Assembly: GCA_913056355.1 (NCBI GenBank)
Contig: CAJXMX010000003.1
Span: 1-42,419 of the forward strand
Source of the DNA: an uncultured Opitutales bacterium
Lineage (GTDB): Bacteria; Verrucomicrobiota; Verrucomicrobiia; Opitutales; Oceanipulchritudinaceae
Direction of reading: 5' to 3'
Length of the DNA stretch: 42,419 nt
The translations under genes and the position numbers were made by a program. This document shows, piece after piece, positions 33,313-42,419 of the stretch. Positions within the stretch are counted from its first letter, which is position 1. Each line of letters opens with the position of its first letter. The notes under the pieces were generated by a model. It was not told the DNA's origin. It ran no database searches and saw only the letters and a list, made by a program, of their open reading frames with translations.

Positions 33313-34611
33313 ATGAAAACCCTCTTCACGATTCTCCTGACCCTTGTTTTCGCCACCTCCCTTACGGCCCGGATCGGGACCCGCTTCCCCTCCGAGCGGA
33401 AAGTGGTCACGGATCCGGTCACCGGGGTGGACCTGGTCTTCCTGACCAGCAAGCCGGCCGGTGATTCCAAGATCTATCCGACCCATGCCCAGTGGACCGC
33501 CGACGGAAAGTGGGTCATTTTCCGTTCCAACCGCGTTCCCGGCGAGGCCATGGCGGTCAATGAGGAGTCCGGCGACATTGTCCAGGTAACGGAGGGCGGC
33601 TACACCGGGCAGCTGTGTATCGCCCAGAAGTCAATGAAGCTCTACATCATGCGGGATCCCAACCGGGAAATCGGGGCCGGCCGGGATGTGCCGTATGGCG
33701 ACATGGAGGTGGTTGCCATCGACCTGGCAAAGCTCTTCGCCGACAGCGCCGCCGGAACGCTTCAGGACAAGTCCCACTACGAGACTGTTTGCGGTGCGGT
33801 CCCCGCCGGGATGGGAGCCCGGGGCGACATGGATCTTGATGCCAATGAAGACCTGGTGTACTTCCGCCTGGGAAGCGAATATGCGGCCCGGCACCTGCCC
33901 GGGGACGTCGAGGTGGTCGAGGATTACGGGCCCCGGAACATGGGAGCCGGACCCGGCGGAATCGCCAGGATGGACCTGGAGTCCGGCGAAGTCAGCCTGG
34001 TCACGGTGGTCGGTTTCCAGGTCGGGCACGTCCAGTCCAGCCGCTATGTGCCCGGCCAGGTCGTCTTTTGCTGGGAAACCGGCGGCAAGTCGCCCCAGCG
34101 TACGTGGATAGTCAACGGAGACGGCACCGGCCTGCGTCCCCTCTACAAGGAATCCTCCTTCGAATGGGTGACCCACGAGGCCGTCACCGGGCCCAACGAG
34201 GTGACCTTCGCCATCCTCGGCCACCGCCGTCCGGGACAAGTCGATGAATGGGGTGAGTGCGGCTCCCGCGACAAGCCCACCGGGCTGGCCATCATCAATA
34301 CCGAGACCGGCCTCATGAAAATCGAGGGACAAACCGACGAGGGCAGTGGCTTCTGGCACGTTCACGCCTCCTCGGACGGGCGATTTGCCTGCGGGGACGA
34401 CTTTTCCCGCAGCCTGTACCTGATCGACCGGCGAACCGGCGAAAAGATGATGCTGACCACCGGGCACAAACCGACCGCGCGGGACCATGTCCATCCCACC
34501 TTCAGCGAGGACGGGACCCGGATCCAGTTCCAGTCGGCCATGCTTTCCGAGGACGACCGCAGCATGAATATTTGTGTCGTCCATGTCCCCCGGGAATGGT
34601 TGGATCGGTAG
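33313..34611 (+). CDS. Oligogalacturonate lyase-like (PL22-like) beta-propeller, secreted
   Basis: Signal peptide MKTLFTILLTLVFATSLTA; FPSERKVVTDPVTGVDLVFLTSKPAGDSKIYPTHAQWTADGKWVIFRSNR; propeller blades; THEAVTGPNEVTFAILGH; HVHASSDGRFACGDD. Confidence 0.65.
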   Translation: MKTLFTILLTLVFATSLTARIGTRFPSERKVVTDPVTGVDLVFLTSKPAGDSKIYPTHAQWTADGKWVIFRSNRVPGEAMAVNEESGDIVQVTEGGYTGQLCIAQKSMKLYIMRDPNREIGAGRDVPYGDMEVVAIDLAKLFADSAAGTLQDKSHYETVCGAVPAGMGARGDMDLDANEDLVYFRLGSEYAARHLPGDVEVVEDYGPRNMGAGPGGIARMDLESGEVSLVTVVGFQVGHVQSSRYVPGQVVFCWETGGKSPQRTWIVNGDGTGLRPLYKESSFEWVTHEAVTGPNEVTFAILGHRRPGQVDEWGECGSRDKPTGLAIINTETGLMKIEGQTDEGSGFWHVHASSDGRFACGDDFSRSLYLIDRRTGEKMMLTTGHKPTARDHVHPTFSEDGTRIQFQSAMLSEDDRSMNICVVHVPREWLDR

Positions 34612-34660
34612 CTGGATTTTCATTACACGTCTTCTTTGGCCCGCAAGGGCTCCCTCTCCC

Positions 34661-35209
34661 ATGCCAGTAAATCCTCTCATCAAGGCACTCGTGCGAACCA
34701 AGTTCCGGTTCACCAGCCGGCAAACGGCGGACCGGCAGGCCGAGCGCTGGCTGCGCTACTACCTTGGTCTGGCCGGAAAGCTGGATGCCTCCGGCGGATC
34801 CCGCCCGGTCCGGGTGCCGGCCATGCAGGGGGTGGACGAGGACATGCGGGACTGGTCCTTCTTCATGCTTCTTGAGCACAACACCATCGTCAACCACGCC
34901 ATCAGCCGGGTGGTGGAGCGCCTGGCCAGGGGTTGGGATCCCGTCCAGCCCGGAGACATCGATCCCAAAACGGGCGTCATGCCCTCGGCCAATCCCGGGC
35001 CGGAACAGGTGGAGGCTTTCCGCGATTCGGTACGGAGTCACCTGAAAATGGTTGCCTCGTTGGGACAATTGCGCGGCACAAAAACCCGGGAACATCCGGT
35101 CTTCGGGACATTTGACGCCCATGCCTGGAACTGTATGTTTGGATTTCACCTTCAGGTTCACGCCCGGCAGGCGAAGTACATCGTGCAACACTCAGTTAAT
35201 ACCGGATAG
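34661..35209 (+). CDS. DinB-superfamily-like protein
   Basis: In-frame ATG 34661. FFMLLEHNTIVNHAISRVVERL and GTFDAHAWNCMFGFHLQVHARQAKYIVQ, consistent with the His-containing four-helix DinB fold. Confidence 0.6.
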   Translation: MPVNPLIKALVRTKFRFTSRQTADRQAERWLRYYLGLAGKLDASGGSRPVRVPAMQGVDEDMRDWSFFMLLEHNTIVNHAISRVVERLARGWDPVQPGDIDPKTGVMPSANPGPEQVEAFRDSVRSHLKMVASLGQLRGTKTREHPVFGTFDAHAWNCMFGFHLQVHARQAKYIVQHSVNTG

Positions 35210-35213
35210 ACCC

Positions 35214-35759
35214 ATGGAATCGGCATCAGAAGCGACTGGAAACGGGAATGGCCTCCTCTACTTCGCCTATGGTTCCAATATGGGCCAACGGCGGATGCTG
35301 GCCCGCATCCCCAGAGCAAGTTTCCAGGGAATCGCCACTCTCCCGTACCACGAACTGCGCTTTCACAAGATCAGCCTGATCGACGGGTCGGGCAAGTGCG
35401 ACGCCTACCGGACGGGTCTTGAGGAGGACCGGGTCTTCGGGGTCCTGTACCGGATCCGGACGGACGACCTCCCCGCCCTGGACCGTTTCGAGGGGCAGGG
35501 CCTCGGTTACGACCGGGAGGAAGTAAGTGTTCTTCTGGAATCAGGCGAGCAGGTCCGGGCCTTATCCTATTTCGCAACCCGGATCAATCCGGCCCTGCAA
35601 CCCATGGACTGGTACCATGAACACGTCCTCCACGGGGCCCGGGAAGCCGGCCTCCCGGAGGATTACCTGGCCCGGATCGAGACCGTGGTGCCGACTCCTG
35701 ATTATGACCTTTCGCGACGCGAGCACGAACTCTCGATTTACCAGTCGAACAATGAATAG
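35214..35759 (+). CDS. Gamma-glutamylcyclotransferase-like (GGCT/AIG2) protein
   Basis: LLYFAYGSNMGQRRMLARIP; GVLYRIRTDDLPALDRFEGQGLGYDREEVSV. Confidence 0.9.
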   Translation: MESASEATGNGNGLLYFAYGSNMGQRRMLARIPRASFQGIATLPYHELRFHKISLIDGSGKCDAYRTGLEEDRVFGVLYRIRTDDLPALDRFEGQGLGYDREEVSVLLESGEQVRALSYFATRINPALQPMDWYHEHVLHGAREAGLPEDYLARIETVVPTPDYDLSRREHELSIYQSNNE

Positions 35760-35789
35760 CCTGCCGGTCAGGAATCGGGTTCGTTTCCC

Positions 35790-36569
35790 ATGAGGCTGCA
35801 ATTGTACCAGGTCGATGCCTTTGCGGAGAAGCTCTTCACCGGCAACCCGGCCGCCGTATGCCCGCTTGAGGAATGGCTGCCCGAGGCGGTCATGCAGTCC
35901 ATCGCCCTGGAAAACAATCTCTCGGAAACGGCCTTCGTCGTTCGGGAGGCGAGCGGCTGGCGGATTCGCTGGTTCACCCCCGGGAGCGAGGTCGACCTCT
36001 GCGGCCACGCCACGCTGGCCACCGCCTGGGTGCTCTTTGACCTCGGCCTGGTCGATGGCAGCGAGCTGTTCCTCCAGTCCCGCAGCGGGAAACTGAAGGT
36101 GTCGCGTGACGACGGCCTGCTGACCCTGGACTTTCCAGCCCTTCAGGTGTCGCCATGCCTGTTGCCGGATTCGCTGGTGGCTGCCCTGGGCCGCAGGCCA
36201 GCGGAATTGTATCGGGCCATGGACTACATGGCGGTGTTCGACACCGAGGAGGAAATCCTTTCCCTCGAGCCGGATTTCAACGCATTGGGCCGTATCGACC
36301 TGCGCGGCCTGATCGTCACCGCTCCCGGGAAGGAAGCCGACTTCGTGAGCCGCTTCTTTGCCCCGCGGGTGGGCGTCAACGAGGATCCCGTGACCGGTTC
36401 CGCCCATTGCATGCTGACCCCGTTCTGGGCCGCCCGCCTCGGCCGCAACCGTCTCCAGGCCCGGCAACTGTCCCGCCGGGGCGGCTCCCTGGTCTGCGAA
36501 CTGCGCGGCGACCGAGTCCTGATCAGCGGGCGTTGTGTTCCCTACCTAAAGGGCACCATCGACATCTGA
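35790..36569 (+). CDS. PhzF-family isomerase
   Basis: LYQVDAFAEKLFTGNPAAVCPLEEWLP..IALENNLSETAFVV; CGHATLATAWVLF; RFFAPRVGVNEDPVTGSAHCML. Confidence 0.93.
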   Translation: MRLQLYQVDAFAEKLFTGNPAAVCPLEEWLPEAVMQSIALENNLSETAFVVREASGWRIRWFTPGSEVDLCGHATLATAWVLFDLGLVDGSELFLQSRSGKLKVSRDDGLLTLDFPALQVSPCLLPDSLVAALGRRPAELYRAMDYMAVFDTEEEILSLEPDFNALGRIDLRGLIVTAPGKEADFVSRFFAPRVGVNEDPVTGSAHCMLTPFWAARLGRNRLQARQLSRRGGSLVCELRGDRVLISGRCVPYLKGTIDI

Positions 36570-37511
36570 GCGCCTGGGATCGGCCTTCCGGGGCATCCGC
36601 AGCCGCCAGTATCCGGCCAGGATGCTGCCGATGACGGAATGGATAACCGCGGAGATCGCGCAGGGAATGGCCGTCAGCGGATTGGCGAAATGCGAGCGGG
36701 CCAGAACCGTGGCCAGCCCGGAATTCTGCATGCCCACCTCGATGGAAACCGTCCGGCAGATGATGGGGCCATACCCGAGCATCCGGGCGAAACCGTAGCC
36801 GCTGGCGAAGGCCGCGCTGTGCAGCAAGACCACCGCCCCGAGCAGCTTGAGTCCGGATTCCCGCACGTCTTCGGCGTTGGCCCCGATGATGCTGGCGCAG
36901 ATCAGGGCGATGACGAAGACGGCCACCAGCGGCCCGACCGGAAGGACCACCTTGACCGCCTTGGGAAAGAGGTGGTGCAGGCTGATCCCGAGCACCAGCG
37001 GAAGGAGGACGATCTTGACCATGCTGGCGAAGAGCTGCCAGCCGTTGACCGGCACGTACTGCCCGGCCAGCCAGGAGGTCAGCAGGGGAGTCAGGACAAT
37101 GGCCACTGCCGTGGAGCACATGGTCATCAGCACCGAGAGGGCCACGTTGGCCCGGGCCAGGTAGGCCACGACATTGGAGGCCGTTCCTCCCGGGCAGCAG
37201 GCGACCAGGATCAGGCCCACCTTGTAGGCCACCGGCAGGTCCAGCAGGTGGGCGATGCTCCAGGCACAGGCCGGCATCAGGAGGAACTGGGCCAGCAGGC
37301 CGGTCCCCACCGATCGGGGCATGGTCAGGACCCGCTTGAAGTCGTCCAGGCTCAGGGTGATGCCCATTCCCAGCATGATGATGCCCAGTCCCCAGACAAT
37401 GAAAGGCCGGTCGAACCAGGTAAACAACTCCGGTTGAAACAGCGCCGCCAGGCAGCACAGGAGCACCCACACGGGAAACAGGTTGGTGATGATGCTCAGG
37501 ATTCGCTGCAT
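36546..37511 (-). CDS. Bile acid:sodium symporter (BASS) family transporter
   Basis: In-frame start at 37511 (MQRILSIITNLFPVW). GIIMLGMGITLSLDDFKRVL; GLILVACCPGGTASNVVAYLARANVALSV; IEVGMQNSGLATVLARSHF. Confidence 0.92.
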   Translation of the reverse strand: MQRILSIITNLFPVWVLLCCLAALFQPELFTWFDRPFIVWGLGIIMLGMGITLSLDDFKRVLTMPRSVGTGLLAQFLLMPACAWSIAHLLDLPVAYKVGLILVACCPGGTASNVVAYLARANVALSVLMTMCSTAVAIVLTPLLTSWLAGQYVPVNGWQLFASMVKIVLLPLVLGISLHHLFPKAVKVVLPVGPLVAVFVIALICASIIGANAEDVRESGLKLLGAVVLLHSAAFASGYGFARMLGYGPIICRTVSIEVGMQNSGLATVLARSHFANPLTAIPCAISAVIHSVIGSILAGYWRLRMPRKADPRRSDVDGAL

Positions 37512-37596
37512 GGCCGGGAAATGGTCGGGGGCTAAACGGTTTACAAACTCTTTGCCGCCGCCTGGCAATCCCGCAATCGTGCCGGCCTGAAGACAG

Positions 37597-37631
37597 AAAA
37601 AGCCGGCAGGCCTCTCGCGGAGCCTGCCGGC
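37597..37631 (-). terminator. Intrinsic terminator, minus strand
   Basis: Perfect 10-bp stem GCCGGCAGGC / GCCTGCCGGC (37602-37611 / 37622-37631), followed on the minus strand by TTTTT (37601-37597). Confidence 0.8.
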
Positions 37632-37686
37632 CGTATTCAGGACTTGCCGGATCTACCGTTTCAAACAACCCCTTGCCAGTTCCCCT

Positions 37687-37785
37687 CTAGACCTCCAGAT
37701 ACTCCAACCAGCGTCCACGCTGTTCCCCTCGCTCCAGACAGAGACCAACAAGGTGGCCAATTTGTGGGGTGCATGGACGCGGCAT
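37687..37785 (-). CDS. Candidate small ORF, 32 aa (MPRPCTPQIGHLVGLCLERGEQRGRWLEYLEV)
   Basis: ATG preceded on the minus strand by AGAGGAGTTAGTG (SD-like GAGGAG, 6-nt spacing); intrinsic terminator about 55 bp downstream. Too short for the ORF track. Confidence 0.35.
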   Translation of the reverse strand: MPRPCTPQIGHLVGLCLERGEQRGRWLEYLEV

Positions 37786-37845
37786 CACTAACTCCTCTGG
37801 GAACGTGGCATTGCTTTTCACGGCAGATACCGGCTTTTCACTACA

Positions 37846-38241
37846 TTAGGATCTATGGTGACGGGGCGGGTGGGGCCTCATGAAGATCACCAGAGCCTCC
37901 TCAAGCTCGGCTTCATTGAGTTCCCCATCCCCGTCCAGATCCGCGGTTGAAATCATATCCAGAGCCACCTGCCCGTGGTCCGGCTCGGGCGGTTCTTCCA
38001 TTTCCTCATCCCCGGGACGAGGCGGACGGTTATCATACAGGAAGGCCATGGCCGTGGCTAGTTCCTCGGCCTTCAGGGCGCCGTCCAGGTCGGCGTCAAA
38101 GTCGGCCACCAGTTGGGCCGCCATTTCTTCCGGAGGGGGAGGCGGGGGCGGGCGGTCCCCCCGTTGACATTCATTCTCGGCAGCCCCGACCGTCAGGCTT
38201 CCCAATCCCAGCAGGGCGATCACATACAGTTGGTTTTTCAT
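37846..38241 (-). CDS. Small secreted EF-hand protein with poly-proline segment
   Basis: Start at 38241 (MKNQLYVIALLGLGSLTVGAAE). PPPPPPP; EF-hand loops DADLDGALKAEE and DLDGDGELNEAE. Confidence 0.8.
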   Translation of the reverse strand: MKNQLYVIALLGLGSLTVGAAENECQRGDRPPPPPPPEEMAAQLVADFDADLDGALKAEELATAMAFLYDNRPPRPGDEEMEEPPEPDHGQVALDMISTADLDGDGELNEAELEEALVIFMRPHPPRHHRS

Positions 38242-38346
38242 AGTTACTCTGTTTTCTTGCATCCCTTCATTGGGATTGTACGGGAGGGAGTATGACCGTT
38301 CCTGATGAACCCTTCATGTCAGTTTAATGACAAATTGTTCATTTTC

Positions 38347-39405
38347 ATGTCGACGTCCGGAGATGCCTCCTGTTGCCATTCTGGAATGGACGCCGAATCC
38401 CAGTTGGACCCCATGCGGGACTTTCTCATCTCCGTGGGCGAGGCGGTGTGCGATGTTGCCCAGGCCATGCTGCGGCGGGAGGATGTCGAGCAGCGCACCC
38501 GGATCCGGTTCCATCATGACTCGGACGTGATCTACGCCATCGATGTCGAGGCCGAGGAAGTGATCGTCCGGATGCTGGAGGAGAATGCCGCCCGCTTCGG
38601 GGGCATCGTCCTGGTGGCTGAGGGAATCGGGAAGACCGGCGAGACGGTTTACCCCCGGGGCTCGTCCCCGGAACAGGCTCAATGGCGGGTGCTGCTCGAT
38701 CCGATCGACGGGACCCGCGGCCTGATGTACGACAAGCGCTCGGCCTTCTTCCTGGCCGGGGCGGCTCCGAACCGGGGAATCGGAACCCGGCTGCGCGACA
38801 TTGAGGTCTCCGTCATGGTGGAGATCAGCACCAGCCGCATGCATGTCAGCGATGTCCTCTCCGCCGTCCGTGGGGGCGGGGCGCAGGCCTACCGCCGCAA
38901 CCTCCTGGACAATTCCCGCGAGCCCTTCCGTCCGCAGCCCTCCCGGCACACCACCATCCGGGGCGGCTTTGCCCAGATCAGCCGCTTTTTCCCATCCGGC
39001 AAGGAACTGATGGCCCGCATCGAGGAGGAATTGATCGCCCGCCTATTTCCGGATGCCCCGGACGGGGAGGTGCTGACTTTCGAGGACCAGTACATTGCCT
39101 CCGGCGGGCAGCTGTATGAACTGCTGACCGGCAAGGACCGCTTCATCGCCGACATCCGCCCGGCGGTCTTCCAGCAGCTCCACGGGAGTGTGCGCCCAAC
39201 CCTGACCTGCCATCCCTACGACCTCGCGGCCCACCTGATCGGCGAGGAGTGCGGCCTGATCCTGACCGGCCTCGACGGAAAACCCCTGGATGGTCCCATG
39301 GACACCCTGACCCCGATGGGCTGGGTCGGCTACGCCAACCGGGAAATCCACAGCGAGGTGGGTCCCGTATTCATGGAACTGCTACAAATCCACGGGCTGG
39401 CCTGA
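38347..39405 (+). CDS. Inositol monophosphatase-family protein
   Basis: Likely start ATG 38347 in ORF 38305..39405. LLDPIDGTRGLMYDKRSAFFLAG metal-binding motif; CHPYDLAAHLIGEECGLILT. Confidence 0.8.
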   Translation: MSTSGDASCCHSGMDAESQLDPMRDFLISVGEAVCDVAQAMLRREDVEQRTRIRFHHDSDVIYAIDVEAEEVIVRMLEENAARFGGIVLVAEGIGKTGETVYPRGSSPEQAQWRVLLDPIDGTRGLMYDKRSAFFLAGAAPNRGIGTRLRDIEVSVMVEISTSRMHVSDVLSAVRGGGAQAYRRNLLDNSREPFRPQPSRHTTIRGGFAQISRFFPSGKELMARIEEELIARLFPDAPDGEVLTFEDQYIASGGQLYELLTGKDRFIADIRPAVFQQLHGSVRPTLTCHPYDLAAHLIGEECGLILTGLDGKPLDGPMDTLTPMGWVGYANREIHSEVGPVFMELLQIHGLA

Positions 39406-39411
39406 GCCCGT

Positions 39412-40643
<1,232 letters not shown>

Positions 40644-40647
<4 letters not shown>

Positions 40648-41909
40648 TCGTGTCGCAGGGCGTTGGCCGGATCCAGGCGGGCGGCCTGCCAGGCCGGGGC
40701 CAGTCCGGAAAGGACACCGGTCAGGATGGACAGGAGGCAGGCCAGGATGACCAGGTCGGTGGAGAAGGTGAAGGGAAAGCTCGGGAAGGCATGGGAGACG
40801 ACGGCTTTCATCCCATAGGCGATGCCCAGGCCGATGACCCCGCCCAGGAGGCAGATGGAAACCGCCTCGATGAGGAACTGCAGGAGAATGGCCTGCCGCC
40901 GAGCCCCGATGGCCCGCCGGGTTCCGATCTCCCGCGTGCGTTCCTTCACACTGACAAAGGTGATGTTCATGATGCCGATGGCCCCGACAAAAAGGGCCAG
41001 TCCGGTGACGAAGAATCCCGCCAGGGCCAGGCCCGACTTGACCGGACCCAGTTGTTCCTCGAGGGCTGCTGAACGGTTGATCTCAAAGTCATTCTCCTCT
41101 TCCGGAAGGAGGCCCCGGATACGCCGGTAGAGCCCGGTCAACTCGTCCATGGCGAGTGTGGAATCGGCCCCTTCGCGTACCTGGACCCGGATGCTGTTGC
41201 CCCGGTCCCAGCGGGTGATCTTCAGCAGCGCCGACAGGGGCATGATGACCTGCTTGTCGAAACTCTGCAGGCCAAGGAAGCTTCCCTGCCGCTCCAGGAC
41301 TCCGACCACATGGAACTTCAGGCCGCGGATGCGGATGTCCTCGCCTACGGCCTGCTCCTTGCCTTCCGGGAACAGTGTCTCCGCAACGTCGTATCCGATA
41401 ATGGCTACATTCTGCCGGCTGATGTCCTCGGAATGGGTGAAGAAGCGGCCGTAGAGCAGGTCGGCGGTATTCATCAGGGTGAAGTCCGCGCTGGTCCCGT
41501 TGATGTAGATTCCCGGAGCGCTGCGGTCGCCGCGGATAATGTTGGCTCCGTAGCCCTTTGAAGGGACGGCCAGGCGCAGGAGGCTGTCGGGATTGCGGTT
41601 GATCCAGTCGTTGATCTGTGTCGAACCGTCGAGGTCGATATCCTTCCGGTTACGGTACTTGTACCACTCGTCCCCGACATCTTTCCAGGGCCACTTCTCG
41701 ATGTACATGATGTCCTGGCCCAGCATGTCCAGGCTGTTGGTGAATCCCTTGTCGATGCCCTTGATGGCGGTCCCCATCAGGGTCACCGCGACGATGCCGA
41801 TAATGACCCCGAGGGCGGTCAGGAGGGAGCGCACCTTGTGGCTGCGCAGCTGTTCCAGGGCGATCCGGAACGCTTCGGTCCATTCACTGACTCGCTGGGC
41901 AAGGCTCAT
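40644..41909 (-). CDS. FtsX/MacB-like ABC transporter permease (second)
   Basis: In-frame start at 41909 ([39 protein letters not shown]). GIMNITFVSVKERTREIGTRRAIGARRQAILLQFLIEAV; 4-bp overlap with the next permease. Confidence 0.92.
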
Positions 41910-42419
41910 CTCGGTCGGGCCAGGGCCGGTTGGGGAATTGCGGTGTCGGATTCGATCAGGCCGTCCCGCAGCCGCACGCTGCGCCGGGCATGATTGGCGA
42001 TATCGTCCTCGTGGGTGACCACCAGGAGCGTCTGCCCCTGTTCGTAGAGGTCCTCGAAAAGGGCCATGATTTCCTGTCCGGTGCGGGAGTCGAGGTTGCC
42101 CGTCGGCTCGTCGGCTAGCAGCACGTCCGGTTCGTGGCAAAGGGCGCGGGCGATTGCGATCCGCTGCTGTTCGCCGCCCGAGAGCACGTCGGGATAGCTC
42201 GTAGCGCGCCCGGCGAGGCCGACGGCGTCGAGCAGCGATTCGATGCGTGCGTCGGCACGTTTCGTATCGACGCCGTTGAGTTCGAGCACGAGCCTCAGGT
42301 TGTCCGCCACCGGCAAGGTCGGCACGAGATTGAAGGCCTGGTAGACGAAGCCGATGTGGCCCCGTCGCATCGCCGTGCGCTGCCGGTCATCCATATGTGT
42401 CGTGGCGACGCCGCCGACA
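41906..42419 (-). CDS. ABC transporter ATP-binding protein (LolD/MacB-like), truncated by window end
   Basis: Q-loop [20 protein letters not shown]; signature [17 protein letters not shown]; Walker [19 protein letters not shown]-loop VVTHE. Frame open to the window edge. Confidence 0.93.
   Translation of the reverse strand, partial: VGGVATTHMDDRQRTAMRRGHIGFVYQAFNLVPTLPVADNLRLVLELNGVDTKRADARIESLLDAVGLAGRATSYPDVLSGGEQQRIAIARALCHEPDVLLADEPTGNLDSRTGQEIMALFEDLYEQGQTLLVVTHEDDIANHARRSVRLRDGLIESDTAIPQPALARPR

Noticed and set aside
36523-37668. 381-aa minus-strand ORF overlapping the BASS gene
   Set aside because: Frame-shifted shadow of the BASS transporter; the 36546..37511 frame carries the TM segments and family motifs.

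Overview
High-GC, gene-dense chromosomal window. It looks like a Verrucomicrobiota (Opitutae-like) genome; that is inference from protein style, not a search. About 32 coding regions are supported. They include a truncated TonB-dependent receptor with a beta-helix partner, an ExbB-type channel with two TPR/secreted proteins, a Fpg/MutM-family glycosylase, an SLC13 permease, fabA-fabB, an exosortase-like protease next to dnaE, a lipase and a GH2 beta-galactosidase. A three-gene surface cluster (beta-barrel, Calx-beta protein, Trp/Tyr-rich-tail protein) lies divergent from an OmpR-type two-component system. A run of + strand enzymes follows (Gfo/Idh/MocA, SnoaL-like, PL22-like propeller, DinB-like, GGCT-like, PhzF), then a BASS transporter, an EF-hand protein, an IMPase-family protein and a truncated FtsX/MacB-type ABC exporter. 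No CRISPR, rRNA, tRNA or transposon was recognised. The signals I rate highest are: (1) the two-component system facing the surface cluster, with six TGACA/TGTCA elements in the shared promoter; (2) a Fpg homolog whose Cys4 zinc finger is degenerate and resembles the plant zincless-finger form; (3) convergent gene pairs whose stop codons interlock in 4-bp palindromes (CTAG, TTAA, CTAG); (4) an SD-preceded 32-codon sORF followed by an intrinsic terminator upstream of the BASS transporter; (5) an exosortase-like protein with a CNG catalytic motif whose C-terminus is encoded by a palindromic repeat; (6) a synonymous duplicate of the last codons of the SnoaL-like gene just past its stop.
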